In this document: in pieces, positions 1 to 9,082 of the stretch
Layout of the letters: every line of letters starts with the position of its first letter
Numbering within the stretch: position 1 is the stretch's first letter
Assembly: GCA_963796675.1 (NCBI GenBank)
Contig: CAWCMS010000005.1
Span: 620,001-684,000 of the forward strand
DNA: 64,000 bases
Direction: 5' to 3'
From: CAWCDJ01 sp963796675
GTDB taxonomy: Bacteria > Acidobacteriota > Terriglobia > Bryobacterales > Bryobacteraceae
Notes under the pieces: model-generated
The model's database searches: none
The model's input: only the letters and a program-made list of their open reading frames with translations
What the model was told of the DNA's origin: nothing
Program-made: the position numbers and the translations under genes

Positions 1-2319
1 CACCCTGCGATGGCTCCCGGTGAGGAATCCGCAGGAACTGGTGCAGTTGAAGCTGCGGTCCGCGCGCGGCGCGGTATTTGCCGGCGAGACCTTTTCGAAT
101 GCCATCGTGAAGACACTGGAGGAGCGGAAAGAGATCTTCTCGAACGTGTGCGGCTTCAGCGCGGCGACGTTCGATGTGGGCCAGAGCGGGTCGGTCCGGC
201 GGGTGACCGGGGCGTGGGTGACCGCGGGATACTACGAGACACTCGGCTTGACGCCGGTGTTGGGACGCCTGCTGGAACCGGGCGACGACGAGCCGGGCGC
301 GCCGCCGGTTGCCGTGATCAGCTACGGATTCTGGCAGAGGCAGTTTGCGGGCAGCCGGGAGGTGATCGGCCGGAACATCGAGGTGAATCACGTTCCTTTG
401 CGGATCGCGGGTGTCAGCGGCCGCGGCTTCGAGGGAGCGGCCGTCGGCACCGTGGCCGATATCACGGTGGCGACCGCTGCGCTGCCCCGGCTCGAACCCG
501 CGTTTGCCAGCCTGCTACAGCCGGGAAACTTCTGGCTGCGAGTGTTTGCCAGGCCTGGGAACGATGTTTCGATGTCCGAGGCCAAGGCACATCTGGCGGT
601 AGTTTGGCCTCAACTCGCGGACCGCGCACTCAATCCGAATTGGCCCGAGTGGCAGCGGAAGGAGGTGGCGCAATCGGTCTTCGAACTGGCTCCGGGAGGA
701 ACGGGCTACAGCAATCTTCGCGCGCGATTCAGCGGCCCCTGATGACCCTGATGGCGTTGACGGCACTGGTGCTGCTTCTGGCATGCGCCAACGTGGCGAG
801 CCTTTTGCTGGCGCGCGCCACGGCGCGGCAGCGCGAAATCGCGGTGCGGCTGGCGATCGGCGCGGGACGCGGACGGATCATCCGCCAGCTTCTGACGGAG
901 AGCCTCGCACTTTCCGCGCTCGGGACGGGAGTGGGCGTGTGCTTCGCCTGGATGACGTCGCGGTTTCTGGTCGATATTCTTTCGGGCGGCGGCCCGGCGG
1001 AACTGGCATTCGATCTGACGCCAAACTGGCATGTGCTCGGCTTTGCGAGTGCCGTCGCCATTGCGACCGGCATTCTGTTCGGGCTGGCTCCCGCGCTACA
1101 GACGACGGCGGCCGGATCGGGTGCGATCGGCGAAGGGACTCGCGTTACACGTTCGCGATCGAGGCTGCTCTCGTCGCTGGTGGCCGGCCAGGCGGCGCTC
1201 GCGCTCCTGCTGCTGGTAGCCGCGGGACTATTTGCACGGACCCTCCAGAATCTCGAGAACGTCGATCCAGGCTTCCGGCGGGAAGGCGTGCTGCTGGTTG
1301 ACCTCGACGGTCAGCGGGAAGGCTACCAGGGCAGCCGCCTGACGGAATTGTATAAGGCTCTGCTGGACCGCGTCCGGCAGACGCCGGGGGTCGTCTCCGC
1401 GAGCCTGACCAGCCACACGCCGCTGAGCGGGTCGACATGGTCCGAGGCCGTGGTTCCCAGGGGGCACCCACTGCCACAGCGGGACAACGCGGTACTGGTC
1501 GCAGCGGCCCCGGGGGTTTTCGCCACGATGCAGACTCCGCTGATCGCAGGGCGCGATTTCGACGAGGGCGACCGCGGAGCGCCGAGTGTCGCCATCGTCA
1601 ACCAGACGTTCGCGGCGCGCTACTTTCCGAATGAAGATCCGGTGGGACAGTATCTGTCCGCAACGGTGACGCGTCCGGCGAGCGATTTGCGGATTGTGGG
1701 AGTGGTGAAGGACGTGGCGGCGCGCGGTTTGCGCGAACCGGCGCCACCGATGGTGTACGTCTCCTACTTTCAACGCGCGGCGCGCACGGATGCGCTGGTG
1801 ATTCGCGTGGGGGGTTCGCTGGCCGAGGCCGCGTCCGAAATCCGCCAGGAGATCCAACCGAAATTTCCCAGCACGGCGGTGGAAGTCCGCGGGCTCAACG
1901 AGCAGGTGGAGCGAACGCTGGTCAGGGAGCGGCTGATGACCAGCCTGAGCGGCGGTTTTGGCGTGCTGGGGCTGATACTGGCGTGCATCGGATTGTACGG
2001 GCTGCTGGGCTACAGCGTGGCCCGGAGGACGAAGGAGATCGGGCTCCGCGTGGCGCTCGGAGCACCGCAGCGCGCCGTTCAGTGGATGGTAGTCCGGCGG
2101 GCGCTCGGCTTGTTGGCCGCGGGTGTGATGTTCGGCGTTCCGGCAGCGTGGGCGGTTTCCCGGTGGATCGAAGCGATGCTGTTCGGCGTCGCGCCCAGTG
2201 ACCCGCGCGTGATTGCCGGGGCGGCGGGATTACTGGCGGCAGCGGGCCTGCTGGCCGCATACTTTCCGGCAAGGCGTGCGACGCGCGTGGATCCGATCAC
2301 GGCTTTACGCCACGAGTAA
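1..2319 (+). CDS. ADOP-family ABC transporter permease (5' partial, frameshifted)
   Basis: Large MacB-like permease of the acidobacterial ADOP type, probably an inner-membrane part of an efflux or lipoprotein/peptide export system. The 5' part reads in frame 2 from the window edge (LRWLPVRNPQELVQ, then a MacB-like periplasmic domain) to a stop at 742. The rest reads in frame 1 and holds the FtsX-type core (LLLACANVASLLLARA), a second periplasmic domain and a C-terminal FtsX domain ending ARRATRVDPITALRHE. The two halves join at about 731-740: adding one C (ttcagcgg to ttcagccgg) restores RARFSRPLMTLMAL, the usual family sequence. It is therefore either a one-base consensus error or a fresh pseudogene. 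The start lies upstream of the window. Confidence 0.85.
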   Translation, partial: HPAMAPGEESAGTGAVEAAVRARRGICRRDLFECHREDTGGAERDLLERVRLQRGDVRCGPERVGPAGDRGVGDRGILRDTRLDAGVGTPAGTGRRRAGRAAGCRDQLRILAEAVCGQPGGDRPEHRGESRSFADRGCQRPRLRGSGRRHRGRYHGGDRCAAPARTRVCQPATAGKLLAASVCQAWERCFDVRGQGTSGGSLASTRGPRTQSELARVAAEGGGAIGLRTGSGRNGLQQSSRAIQRPLMTLMALTALVLLLACANVASLLLARATARQREIAVRLAIGAGRGRIIRQLLTESLALSALGTGVGVCFAWMTSRFLVDILSGGGPAELAFDLTPNWHVLGFASAVAIATGILFGLAPALQTTAAGSGAIGEGTRVTRSRSRLLSSLVAGQAALALLLLVAAGLFARTLQNLENVDPGFRREGVLLVDLDGQREGYQGSRLTELYKALLDRVRQTPGVVSASLTSHTPLSGSTWSEAVVPRGHPLPQRDNAVLVAAAPGVFATMQTPLIAGRDFDEGDRGAPSVAIVNQTFAARYFPNEDPVGQYLSATVTRPASDLRIVGVVKDVAARGLREPAPPMVYVSYFQRAARTDALVIRVGGSLAEAASEIRQEIQPKFPSTAVEVRGLNEQVERTLVRERLMTSLSGGFGVLGLILACIGLYGLLGYSVARRTKEIGLRVALGAPQRAVQWMVVRRALGLLAAGVMFGVPAAWAVSRWIEAMLFGVAPSDPRVIAGAAGLLAAAGLLAAYFPARRATRVDPITALRHE

Positions 2320-2551
2320 GCCGGGCTTTCGCTACTCCATAAACGACACTTTCAACGACTGTGAGCTATTGGACCGGCTCCAGTCCGTCATGCAAGAAAA
2401 AGCACACAGAGCTACGGAAAGACCCATCGTCTCGTGGCATACTGCATCTGCCTCTCGAAGGCGATTGCCTCTTCCCGGCGGCCGAACCCATTTGCGGGCG
2501 CCGCGCGGTTCTCATCTCTTACCAATCAGAAGCACTGAAGGAGAAATCGAA

Positions 2552-3373
2552 ATGAACACGTTCACCACCAAAGACGGAACTTCGATCTACTACAAGGACT
2601 GGGGATCGGGACCCGTGGTCACCTTCTCACATGGATGGCCACTGAGCGCCGATGCCTGGGATGCACAGATGCTTTTTCTCGGGCAGCACGGTTACCGAGT
2701 CGTCGCTCACGACCGCCGAGGCGCCGGACGGTCGGGGCAGACCTGGCAGGGCAACAATATGGACCAATATGCCGACGATCTGGCGGAACTGATGGACCAT
2801 CTGGACATTAAAGACGCGACGATGGTCGGCCATTCGACCGGGGGCGGCGAGGTAGTCCGCTACATCGCGCGACACGGGCAGAAACGCGTCAAGAAAGTGG
2901 TACTGATTTCCGCGGTGCCGCCATTGATGCTCAAAACGGACAAGAATCCGGGCGGCCTGCCGCTCTCGGCCTTCGACGAGATTCGCGCCGGTGTGGTCAA
3001 CGACCGGGCGCAGTTTTTCAAAGACCTGAGCCTTCCCTTCTATGGCTATAACAAGCCGGGCGCGAAGATCTCCGAGGGCGTTCGGGAATCGTTCTGGCTG
3101 CAGGGGATGCAGTCTTCGATCATCGGAGCGTACGACTGCATCAAGGCCTTTTCCGAAACGGATCAGACGGAAGATCTGAAGAAGATCGACGTCCCGACGC
3201 TGGTGATTCAGGGCGATGCGGACCAGATCGTGCCGATCGACGATTCGGGAAGGCTGAGCTCCAAACTGGTGAAGCACGGAACTCTGAAGGTGATTCCGGG
3301 CGCGCCGCACGGGCTGTGCACGACGCACGCGGACCTCATCAATCAGGAACTGCTGGCGTTCCTGAAGAGTTAG
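2552..3373 (+). CDS. Alpha/beta hydrolase, non-haem chloroperoxidase-like
   Basis: A 273-residue alpha/beta-hydrolase of the cofactor-free haloperoxidase/esterase group, cytoplasmic (no signal peptide). Visible triad: nucleophile Ser95 in GHSTGGG, Asp224 in GDADQIVP and His253 in GAPHGL, spaced as in chloroperoxidases. HGWPLSADAWD near residue 28 is the usual oxyanion region. The ATG at 2552 is chosen because GAAGGAG lies 8 to 12 bases upstream and the protein then starts exactly at the family's beginning. An open frame continues upstream to 2213 without homology. The stop overlaps the convergent sialidase-like gene by 4 bases. The natural substrate cannot be told; in vivo it is likelier an esterase than a halogenating enzyme. 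Confidence 0.9.
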   Translation: MNTFTTKDGTSIYYKDWGSGPVVTFSHGWPLSADAWDAQMLFLGQHGYRVVAHDRRGAGRSGQTWQGNNMDQYADDLAELMDHLDIKDATMVGHSTGGGEVVRYIARHGQKRVKKVVLISAVPPLMLKTDKNPGGLPLSAFDEIRAGVVNDRAQFFKDLSLPFYGYNKPGAKISEGVRESFWLQGMQSSIIGAYDCIKAFSETDQTEDLKKIDVPTLVIQGDADQIVPIDDSGRLSSKLVKHGTLKVIPGAPHGLCTTHADLINQELLAFLKS

Positions 3374-5187
3374 GCGACGGCCTCTCTTCCGGCGCGCCAG
3401 TTGCCCACGGCCTCCGAAGTCCGCAGAGGGCGGCTGTAAATGCGGAGCGCGCCCAGCTCCCCGTAGAGGACGGGCGCGCGCCGCGCGGAAGGCGCGCCAT
3501 TCACCGCGACCAGTTCGGCGGGGAAACGGCCCCAGCCGAAATCGCGCACGGCGCCACCGTCGTTGAAGACACCATCGACGATCCACGAGACGATGCGCGG
3601 TCCGGCGTCGACGATGACGGCGACGTGCTGCCAGAGCCCGATGCGGAGGGTTCCAGGATGGGTGCCGGGGTCGCTATCCCATTCGGCACGCGTGACGCCG
3701 TCACTCATTTGAAGCTGCAGCGTGAAGCGGTCGGAGGTTTGGATGGCGATGCCTCTGCCGGAATCGTCACGCGCATCGAGCAAGACCTGGCCGGGCGAGA
3801 GTTCGCGGAACTTCACCCAGAAATCGACGGCGAAACCCTGACCCTCTTCGAGCTTCGGCAGGTCCGGCATTTCGAAGCGCGCGCCACCGGCGGCCTCGCG
3901 CGCCAGGCCGCGGCGCGTTACGGTGCGGTTGTCGAATTGGGACCAGAGACCCTCGAGCAGCGAGCGATCGATCTCGTGCACGCGAGCCATGGACTTCTGG
4001 GTTTCGGTGATGTAGAAGCGGCCGTCCTGCTCGATGAAGTCGGGATAGCTGATGCCCTTGCGAGCGAAGTCATCGTCGTAGAGCAGGATCTCGGGCTCGG
4101 ACCAGAGGATACGGCCTTCCTTCTCGATGCCGCCCGCAATCCAGCCGGGATTGCGGTTCGAATAATAGGCCCATTTCGCTGCATGCACGGCTTCTCCGCC
4201 GTGATTGTGATACCAGAGGAGAAACTTGCCGTTCGAAAATTTACGGACGAAGTTGGCGGCGCGCGGGTGCTTGATGCGGCGGCCATTGGCATAGGTGGCA
4301 TACGCGGGCGGCGTCCAGGTATGGCCACCGTCGCGGCTGTAGGCCTGGCAGTTGTAGCCGTCGATGGTGCGGTAGGTGCAATAGAGCGAGCCGTCGCTGA
4401 GGGCGGCGAGATTGGCTTCGTCGGAGACGGGGCCCTTGGGAGCGCGCAAGCCTTCGTCGCCATCGGGCAGCAGCTCCCACCGGATACGGCGCGGGTCGCG
4501 CTCGGTCAGGATGTTGTCGCTGCGGAAGAAGCAGCCCTGCGATTCGACCATGCCCCCGGGGTCGCCCCACTTCCCCACCTTGGCGAACCCGAACCATGCT
4601 TTGCCCGAGTGGATGATGGGTTTGCCGACGCCCCAGAAGAAGAGCACCTTGCCGGAGTAGAGATTTTCGCGGTCAATGCGCATGAGGCGCATGGGGATCT
4701 CATAGCGCTCGCGCGACCAGGTACGGCCGTGGTCGTCGGAGTACTTGAACATGTAGGCGCCAAGGGTATCGACGCGCTTCGTCATGCTCGGGCTGTTGCA
4801 GCCTTCGACGCGGCGCAGGTTGTCCTTATTGTAGGTATAGAAGACGTAGACGCGGCCGTTGGGACATTGCAGCGGCATCACCCAGGAGGCCTCGGGGCCG
4901 GCGGCCGGCTCGATATCGACGGGCGGCGACCAGGTACGGCCGCGGTCGGTGCTGATGGTGGAGATGATGTGCTGGCCGGTCGCACCCTCGACGCCGCGGC
5001 CGGTGGTGAGCACGCACAACCAGTTGCCATCGCCGGTGATGACGACGTAGGGCTGATCGCAGTAGCCCTCGTGCGGAATCGCGTGACCGTATTTCAGATT
5101 GCGCGGGTCGGCGGCGGGGGCGTCGGAAGTTTGCGCGGCGGCGGGAAGCGCCGCGAGGCCGGTGGCGAGGAATTCACGTCGTCTCAT
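3370..5187 (-). CDS. Exported sialidase-like BNR-repeat protein with C-terminal LamG-type domain
   Basis: A 605-residue secreted protein. The N-terminus MRRREFLATGLAALPAAAQ is a Tat-type signal (twin arginines before a hydrophobic stretch ending AxA). Residues about 30-400 form a six-bladed-propeller region with Asp-box motifs: STDRGRTWS, SDDHGRTWS and SRDGGHTWT. About 410-600 resembles a concanavalin/LamG fold (FAVDFWVKFRELSPGQVLLDA, GLWQHVAVIVD, GELGALRIYSRPL), likely a carbohydrate-binding module. It probably acts on extracellular glycans, but sialidase activity is not proven: Asp boxes also occur in non-sialidase propellers. It overlaps the convergent hydrolase by 4 bases and is divergent from the GH127 gene. 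Confidence 0.82.
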   Translation of the reverse strand: MRRREFLATGLAALPAAAQTSDAPAADPRNLKYGHAIPHEGYCDQPYVVITGDGNWLCVLTTGRGVEGATGQHIISTISTDRGRTWSPPVDIEPAAGPEASWVMPLQCPNGRVYVFYTYNKDNLRRVEGCNSPSMTKRVDTLGAYMFKYSDDHGRTWSRERYEIPMRLMRIDRENLYSGKVLFFWGVGKPIIHSGKAWFGFAKVGKWGDPGGMVESQGCFFRSDNILTERDPRRIRWELLPDGDEGLRAPKGPVSDEANLAALSDGSLYCTYRTIDGYNCQAYSRDGGHTWTPPAYATYANGRRIKHPRAANFVRKFSNGKFLLWYHNHGGEAVHAAKWAYYSNRNPGWIAGGIEKEGRILWSEPEILLYDDDFARKGISYPDFIEQDGRFYITETQKSMARVHEIDRSLLEGLWSQFDNRTVTRRGLAREAAGGARFEMPDLPKLEEGQGFAVDFWVKFRELSPGQVLLDARDDSGRGIAIQTSDRFTLQLQMSDGVTRAEWDSDPGTHPGTLRIGLWQHVAVIVDAGPRIVSWIVDGVFNDGGAVRDFGWGRFPAELVAVNGAPSARRAPVLYGELGALRIYSRPLRTSEAVGNWRAGREAVA

Positions 5188-5266
5188 ATGGATTTAAACG
5201 GAGTGTAACCGATGGTGAAGGGTGGCAGCGTTGCGGCGCTTCCCTTAAGGGAGATAGCATCCTACC

Positions 5267-7009
5267 GTGATATCCGCTCGATTTTTTCTCAGACTGCTGG
5301 CTCCGGGGCTTCTGCTACTCGGTCCTGCGCCGGCCGGAGAACTCACGGCGCGCTACCAGCTCACGCTGCATCGCGTGCTTGCCGGCACGGCTCCGCGCTT
5401 TGACGATGCGTTTCTGCTGGCGGACATCGACACGCTTTCCGGCCGGCGCTTCACGAACTTCAGCGGGGATGTCTCGGGACGCTTCCTCGGAGCGATGGCT
5501 TCGGCCGCGGCGTACAGCAGCGAGGTGCGGCCGGAACTGGACCGCATTGCGGGGCGCGCGATCGCGATGCAGAGGCCCGATGGACATTTCGGCGCCGCTT
5601 TCAGCGAGCGGGGCGCAGTGACTACTTCGGATATGGCAGTGTTGTGGGGCAACGGGCGGCTGCTCATCGGACTGATGGAGTATTACCAACTCAGCCACCG
5701 TCCGGAAGTCCTCGCCGCCGCGCGCAGGCTGGGCGACTTCCTGGTGGGCGTGGCGCCGAGGCTGAACAGCGAAGACGTGCGGCGCGATTACAACGGCCCC
5801 AAGTTCGCGGTTGGATACATCTGCTGGACACAGAATCTGGAAGGGCTCGCCGCGCTGTATCGCGAGACGAGGGAGGGCCGTTACCTTGCGCTGGCGAGAG
5901 AGATCGCCGACCGCGTGGACCGCCACGAAAGCCAGCACAGCCACGGCTATCTGAGCTCGGTGCGCGGGCTGGTGGCGCTCTACCGGGTCACGGGCGAGAC
6001 GCGCTACCTCGACCAGGCCCAGGACGAGTGGAAGGGCGTGATCGATTCGGGCAACCTGCTGCTGCCCGGCATGGTGCCGGAGATGTTCGCTCCGATGATG
6101 AAGCGCGACGAAGGCTGCTCGGAGGCCGATTGGCTGCGGCTCAGTCTCGATCTCTGGCAGGCGACGCGCAATCCGGAGTACCTGGAGCGTGCCGAGACGG
6201 CGCTATTCAACGAATTCGCATTCAATCAATTCGCGACCGGCGATTTCGGGCATCATACGCTGACTGATACCGGAGTGATGGCTCCTACGGCTCGCGCCTG
6301 GTGGTGCTGCACGTTCCACGGCCTGCGCGCGATGATCGACGTGTTCCGCAATGTGTTTCACCAACAGGACGGAAGCCTGCGGTACGACCTGCCGGTGGAT
6401 GGACGCGGCGAGATCCCAGGGCTCACAGTGAGCGCCTCGTCGAGCCTGGAGCGCAATGCTACGGTGCATCTCAGTGTGGTCCGGGCGGACGGCCGCACGC
6501 ATGAACTGGCGGTGCGGGTTCCGGCATGGGCGACGGATGTGACACTTTCGATCAACGGCGTGAGGACTCCTGGCGAAGTGCGGGACGGCTACCTAACGGC
6601 GAGCCGCGCATGGAAGAACGGCGACTCCGTGACCGTGGCATACGGGCTGCGGACCAACGTGGTGCAAGACTCCAGGAGAGAGGCACAGGCGGCTGTGTTT
6701 TACGGCCCGTGGCTGCTCGCGGTGGACGAGGAGAGTTCGCCGCACTATTTCGATGAGCCGGCGGCGTCGAATCAGGTGAGTCTGCCGGCGGCTCCGGTGG
6801 CGGCGGACGGCGCCGCAGGGGCGTTCTCGGTGCCGGTGGCGCACTTGCGGTTTCGCTACCGGCCGGGCGGCTACCCGGTTCAGCCAGCCACAGCGCTGCT
6901 GCGGCCGATGGCCGAATACACGGCCGGGACGGCGACCGGAAGGCTCGACTATTGGCTGCCGCTGCTGCCCAAGGACGAAGAGCTGGACTCTACGTACAAG
7001 GCGAAGTAG
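5267..7009 (+). CDS. GH127-family (DUF1680) beta-L-arabinofuranosidase-like glycosidase
   Basis: A 580-residue exported protein of the beta-L-arabinofuranosidase family, with an (alpha/alpha)6 barrel followed by beta domains. A hydrophobic signal peptide covers residues 1-24 (LLLLGPAPAG). The zinc site of this family, E-x-C plus C-C, is visible as Glu282-Gly-Cys284 (RDEGCSEADW) and Cys347-Cys348 (WWCCTFHG), so catalysis by a zinc-bound cysteine nucleophile is expected. The GTG at 5267 is the only start that gives a full signal peptide, with AGGGAGA upstream. Together with the divergent sialidase-like gene it suggests use of arabinose-containing plant glycans. Confidence 0.87.
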   Translation: MISARFFLRLLAPGLLLLGPAPAGELTARYQLTLHRVLAGTAPRFDDAFLLADIDTLSGRRFTNFSGDVSGRFLGAMASAAAYSSEVRPELDRIAGRAIAMQRPDGHFGAAFSERGAVTTSDMAVLWGNGRLLIGLMEYYQLSHRPEVLAAARRLGDFLVGVAPRLNSEDVRRDYNGPKFAVGYICWTQNLEGLAALYRETREGRYLALAREIADRVDRHESQHSHGYLSSVRGLVALYRVTGETRYLDQAQDEWKGVIDSGNLLLPGMVPEMFAPMMKRDEGCSEADWLRLSLDLWQATRNPEYLERAETALFNEFAFNQFATGDFGHHTLTDTGVMAPTARAWWCCTFHGLRAMIDVFRNVFHQQDGSLRYDLPVDGRGEIPGLTVSASSSLERNATVHLSVVRADGRTHELAVRVPAWATDVTLSINGVRTPGEVRDGYLTASRAWKNGDSVTVAYGLRTNVVQDSRREAQAAVFYGPWLLAVDEESSPHYFDEPAASNQVSLPAAPVAADGAAGAFSVPVAHLRFRYRPGGYPVQPATALLRPMAEYTAGTATGRLDYWLPLLPKDEELDSTYKAK

Positions 7010-7018
7010 CCCGCTCCC

Positions 7019-9019
7019 TTACGGTCGCGGTTCCGTGACCAACGGGAGCCACACGGCGCTGGGGTGCTCAGCGGAGCGCAGGACTGTTTCCGTAGCTTTG
7101 ATGTAATCGCCGGGCTTGGCCCAGAAGATGTTCTCGACGTACTTCTGCGGGTTGCGGTCGTAGAGCGGGAACCACGACGACTGGATCTGCACCATGATGC
7201 GGTGGCCGGGTTCGAAGATGTGGTTCGTGGTCGGCAGCACGAAGCGATAACGCTGGGGCTTGCCGGCGGGGATCGCGGAGGGATGATCGAAGCTGTCGCG
7301 GTAGCGGCCGCGGAAGATGTCCATCGAGACGGAGAGTTGGTAGCCGCCCATCTCGGGCTGGCTGGGCACCTCGTCGGGATACACGTCGATCAGCTTCACG
7401 ACCCAGTCGGCATCGGTGCCGGTGGTCTCCGCGATCAGGTCGGCAATGGGCGCGCCGCTGATCCGCACGGGCGCATCGAGGACGCCGGTCTGGTAGGCGA
7501 GGACGTCGGTGCGGTCGGCCACGGAGCGCTGGTCCGAGACCAGCCATGTCTTCCAGCGGTCGGAATCGGAGAAGCGCACGGGGCGCGGCAGATAGGGCAC
7601 GGGCTTTGAGGGGTCGGAGACGTAGGAGTCGGAGGCTGACGTGCCTGCGTCCTCGGGCTTCTCGAAGGAGAGGCCGAAGCCGGAGTGCAGATAGAGCGGC
7701 TTCATGGGCGAGGAGCAGCCGTTATCGCAGGCGAGCGGCCAGGACTTGAAGCGGTCCCAGTGATTCTCGCCGGTGTTGTAGATGAAGACGGGCGGCGTGT
7801 CGGGCTTGGGCGAACCGGGCTTCAGATATTGATTGAAGAAGGGCAGCAGCACGTCGCGGCGGAACTGGAGCGCGGTGTCGCCTTTCCATTCGAGAGGCCC
7901 GAGGTTGCGCGCGTCAGAGTTCACCTGGCTGTGACGCCACGGGCCCATCACGAGATAGTTGTGATCGGCCTGCCCCTTTGCCTTGAGGGCGAGGTAGCAG
8001 TGAATCGCGCCCCACATATCCTCCTGGTCCCAGAGGCCCTGGATCCACATGGTGGGCACCGAAGACGGCCGCTCGGCTACGAGTTTGTCGAGCGCCTGGC
8101 CCTGCCAGAACGCGTCATACGCGGGATGCGCGAGGATGCGGTCGAGAAACGCCAACTGCTCGAGGTCGTGGGCGCGCACGTAGTCGCCAGCCGATCCGGC
8201 GCGGCGGAAGGCTTCGTAGTCGTCGTAGCTGCCGTTGACGATCGGTTCGCCCTCGGCGGTCTTCGCCGTCTGGCCCGAGATGTAGTCGAGGTTGGTCTGG
8301 CGGAACGCGCCGTAGTGGAACCAGTCGTCACCCATCCAGCCATCCACCATGGGGCTTTCGGGCGCCGCGACTTTCAACGCGGGATGCGGATCGAGCAGCG
8401 CCATCGCCACGGTGAAGCCCTCATAGGAGGAGCCGATCATGCCGACGCGGCCGTTCGATTCCGGCGTGTTCTTCACCAGCCAGTCGATGGTGTCGTAGGC
8501 GTCGGTGACGTGATCCGTCTCGGTGGGGTTCAGCGGGCCGCGCACGGGGCGGGTCACGACGTAGTCGCCCTCCGAGCCGTACTTGCCGCGAATATCCTGG
8601 AAGACGCGGATGTAGCCGGCCTTCACGAACACTTCGTCGCCTTCGGGCAGCGCCGAGAGCATGTGGGGACTGTTGTTTCGCTCCACGCGCCGCGAGGCGT
8701 TGTACGGGGTGCGGGTCAGCAGGATCGGCGCGTTCTTCGCGCCTTTCGGAATCACGATGACGGTGTGGAGTTTCACGCCGTCGCGCATGGGAATCATGAC
8801 GTCGCGCTTGACGAAATCGTAGCCGCTGACGGGTAGGGTGAAGCTCCCGGGGATGTCGCTCCCGCTCTCGGGGAACAGGCCGGACGCTTGATTTTGCTGT
8901 TGCGGCGCGGCGAGTCCGCGCGGAGCAACCGAGACTCCAGCCAGCGATAACACCCCGACGCCGAGCACGCTCCACGCGGCCCGCGCACACTTCGAACGAT
9001 TCCAATTCCAAAACGCCAT
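7019..9019 (-). CDS. CocE/NonD-family (S15) serine hydrolase, exported
   Basis: A 666-residue protein of the cocaine esterase / X-Pro dipeptidyl-peptidase / glutaryl-7-ACA acylase family. After a signal region (VLGVGVLSLAGVSVAPRGLA, about residues 18-38) comes the alpha/beta-hydrolase core (VMIPMRDGVKLHTVIV, RVFQDIRGKYGSEG). The nucleophile elbow is GSSYEG, with the family Y and the R-G-x-x-x-S/E context. The C-terminal jelly-roll domain carries FVLPTTNHIFEPGHRIMVQI. Expected activity is hydrolysis of an alpha-amino-acid ester or amide outside the cytoplasm; the substrate cannot be read from the sequence. It converges with the GH127 gene, 9 bases apart. Confidence 0.88.
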   Translation of the reverse strand: MAFWNWNRSKCARAAWSVLGVGVLSLAGVSVAPRGLAAPQQQNQASGLFPESGSDIPGSFTLPVSGYDFVKRDVMIPMRDGVKLHTVIVIPKGAKNAPILLTRTPYNASRRVERNNSPHMLSALPEGDEVFVKAGYIRVFQDIRGKYGSEGDYVVTRPVRGPLNPTETDHVTDAYDTIDWLVKNTPESNGRVGMIGSSYEGFTVAMALLDPHPALKVAAPESPMVDGWMGDDWFHYGAFRQTNLDYISGQTAKTAEGEPIVNGSYDDYEAFRRAGSAGDYVRAHDLEQLAFLDRILAHPAYDAFWQGQALDKLVAERPSSVPTMWIQGLWDQEDMWGAIHCYLALKAKGQADHNYLVMGPWRHSQVNSDARNLGPLEWKGDTALQFRRDVLLPFFNQYLKPGSPKPDTPPVFIYNTGENHWDRFKSWPLACDNGCSSPMKPLYLHSGFGLSFEKPEDAGTSASDSYVSDPSKPVPYLPRPVRFSDSDRWKTWLVSDQRSVADRTDVLAYQTGVLDAPVRISGAPIADLIAETTGTDADWVVKLIDVYPDEVPSQPEMGGYQLSVSMDIFRGRYRDSFDHPSAIPAGKPQRYRFVLPTTNHIFEPGHRIMVQIQSSWFPLYDRNPQKYVENIFWAKPGDYIKATETVLRSAEHPSAVWLPLVTEPRP

Positions 9020-9082
9020 AAATCGATTCTAGCGTGCGCGGAGGTCCGCCTTTAAGCGGACAGGGGAACGCGGGGATACGTG

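Noticed and set aside
2213..2551. N-terminal extension of the chloroperoxidase-like hydrolase
   Set aside because: Overlaps the end of the ADOP gene and has no similarity; a good ribosome site precedes ATG 2552.
3316..5208. 630-codon open frame on the plus strand, antisense to the sialidase-like gene
   Set aside because: Composition shadow of a high-GC gene; no domain, and the minus-strand gene has a signal peptide and Asp boxes.
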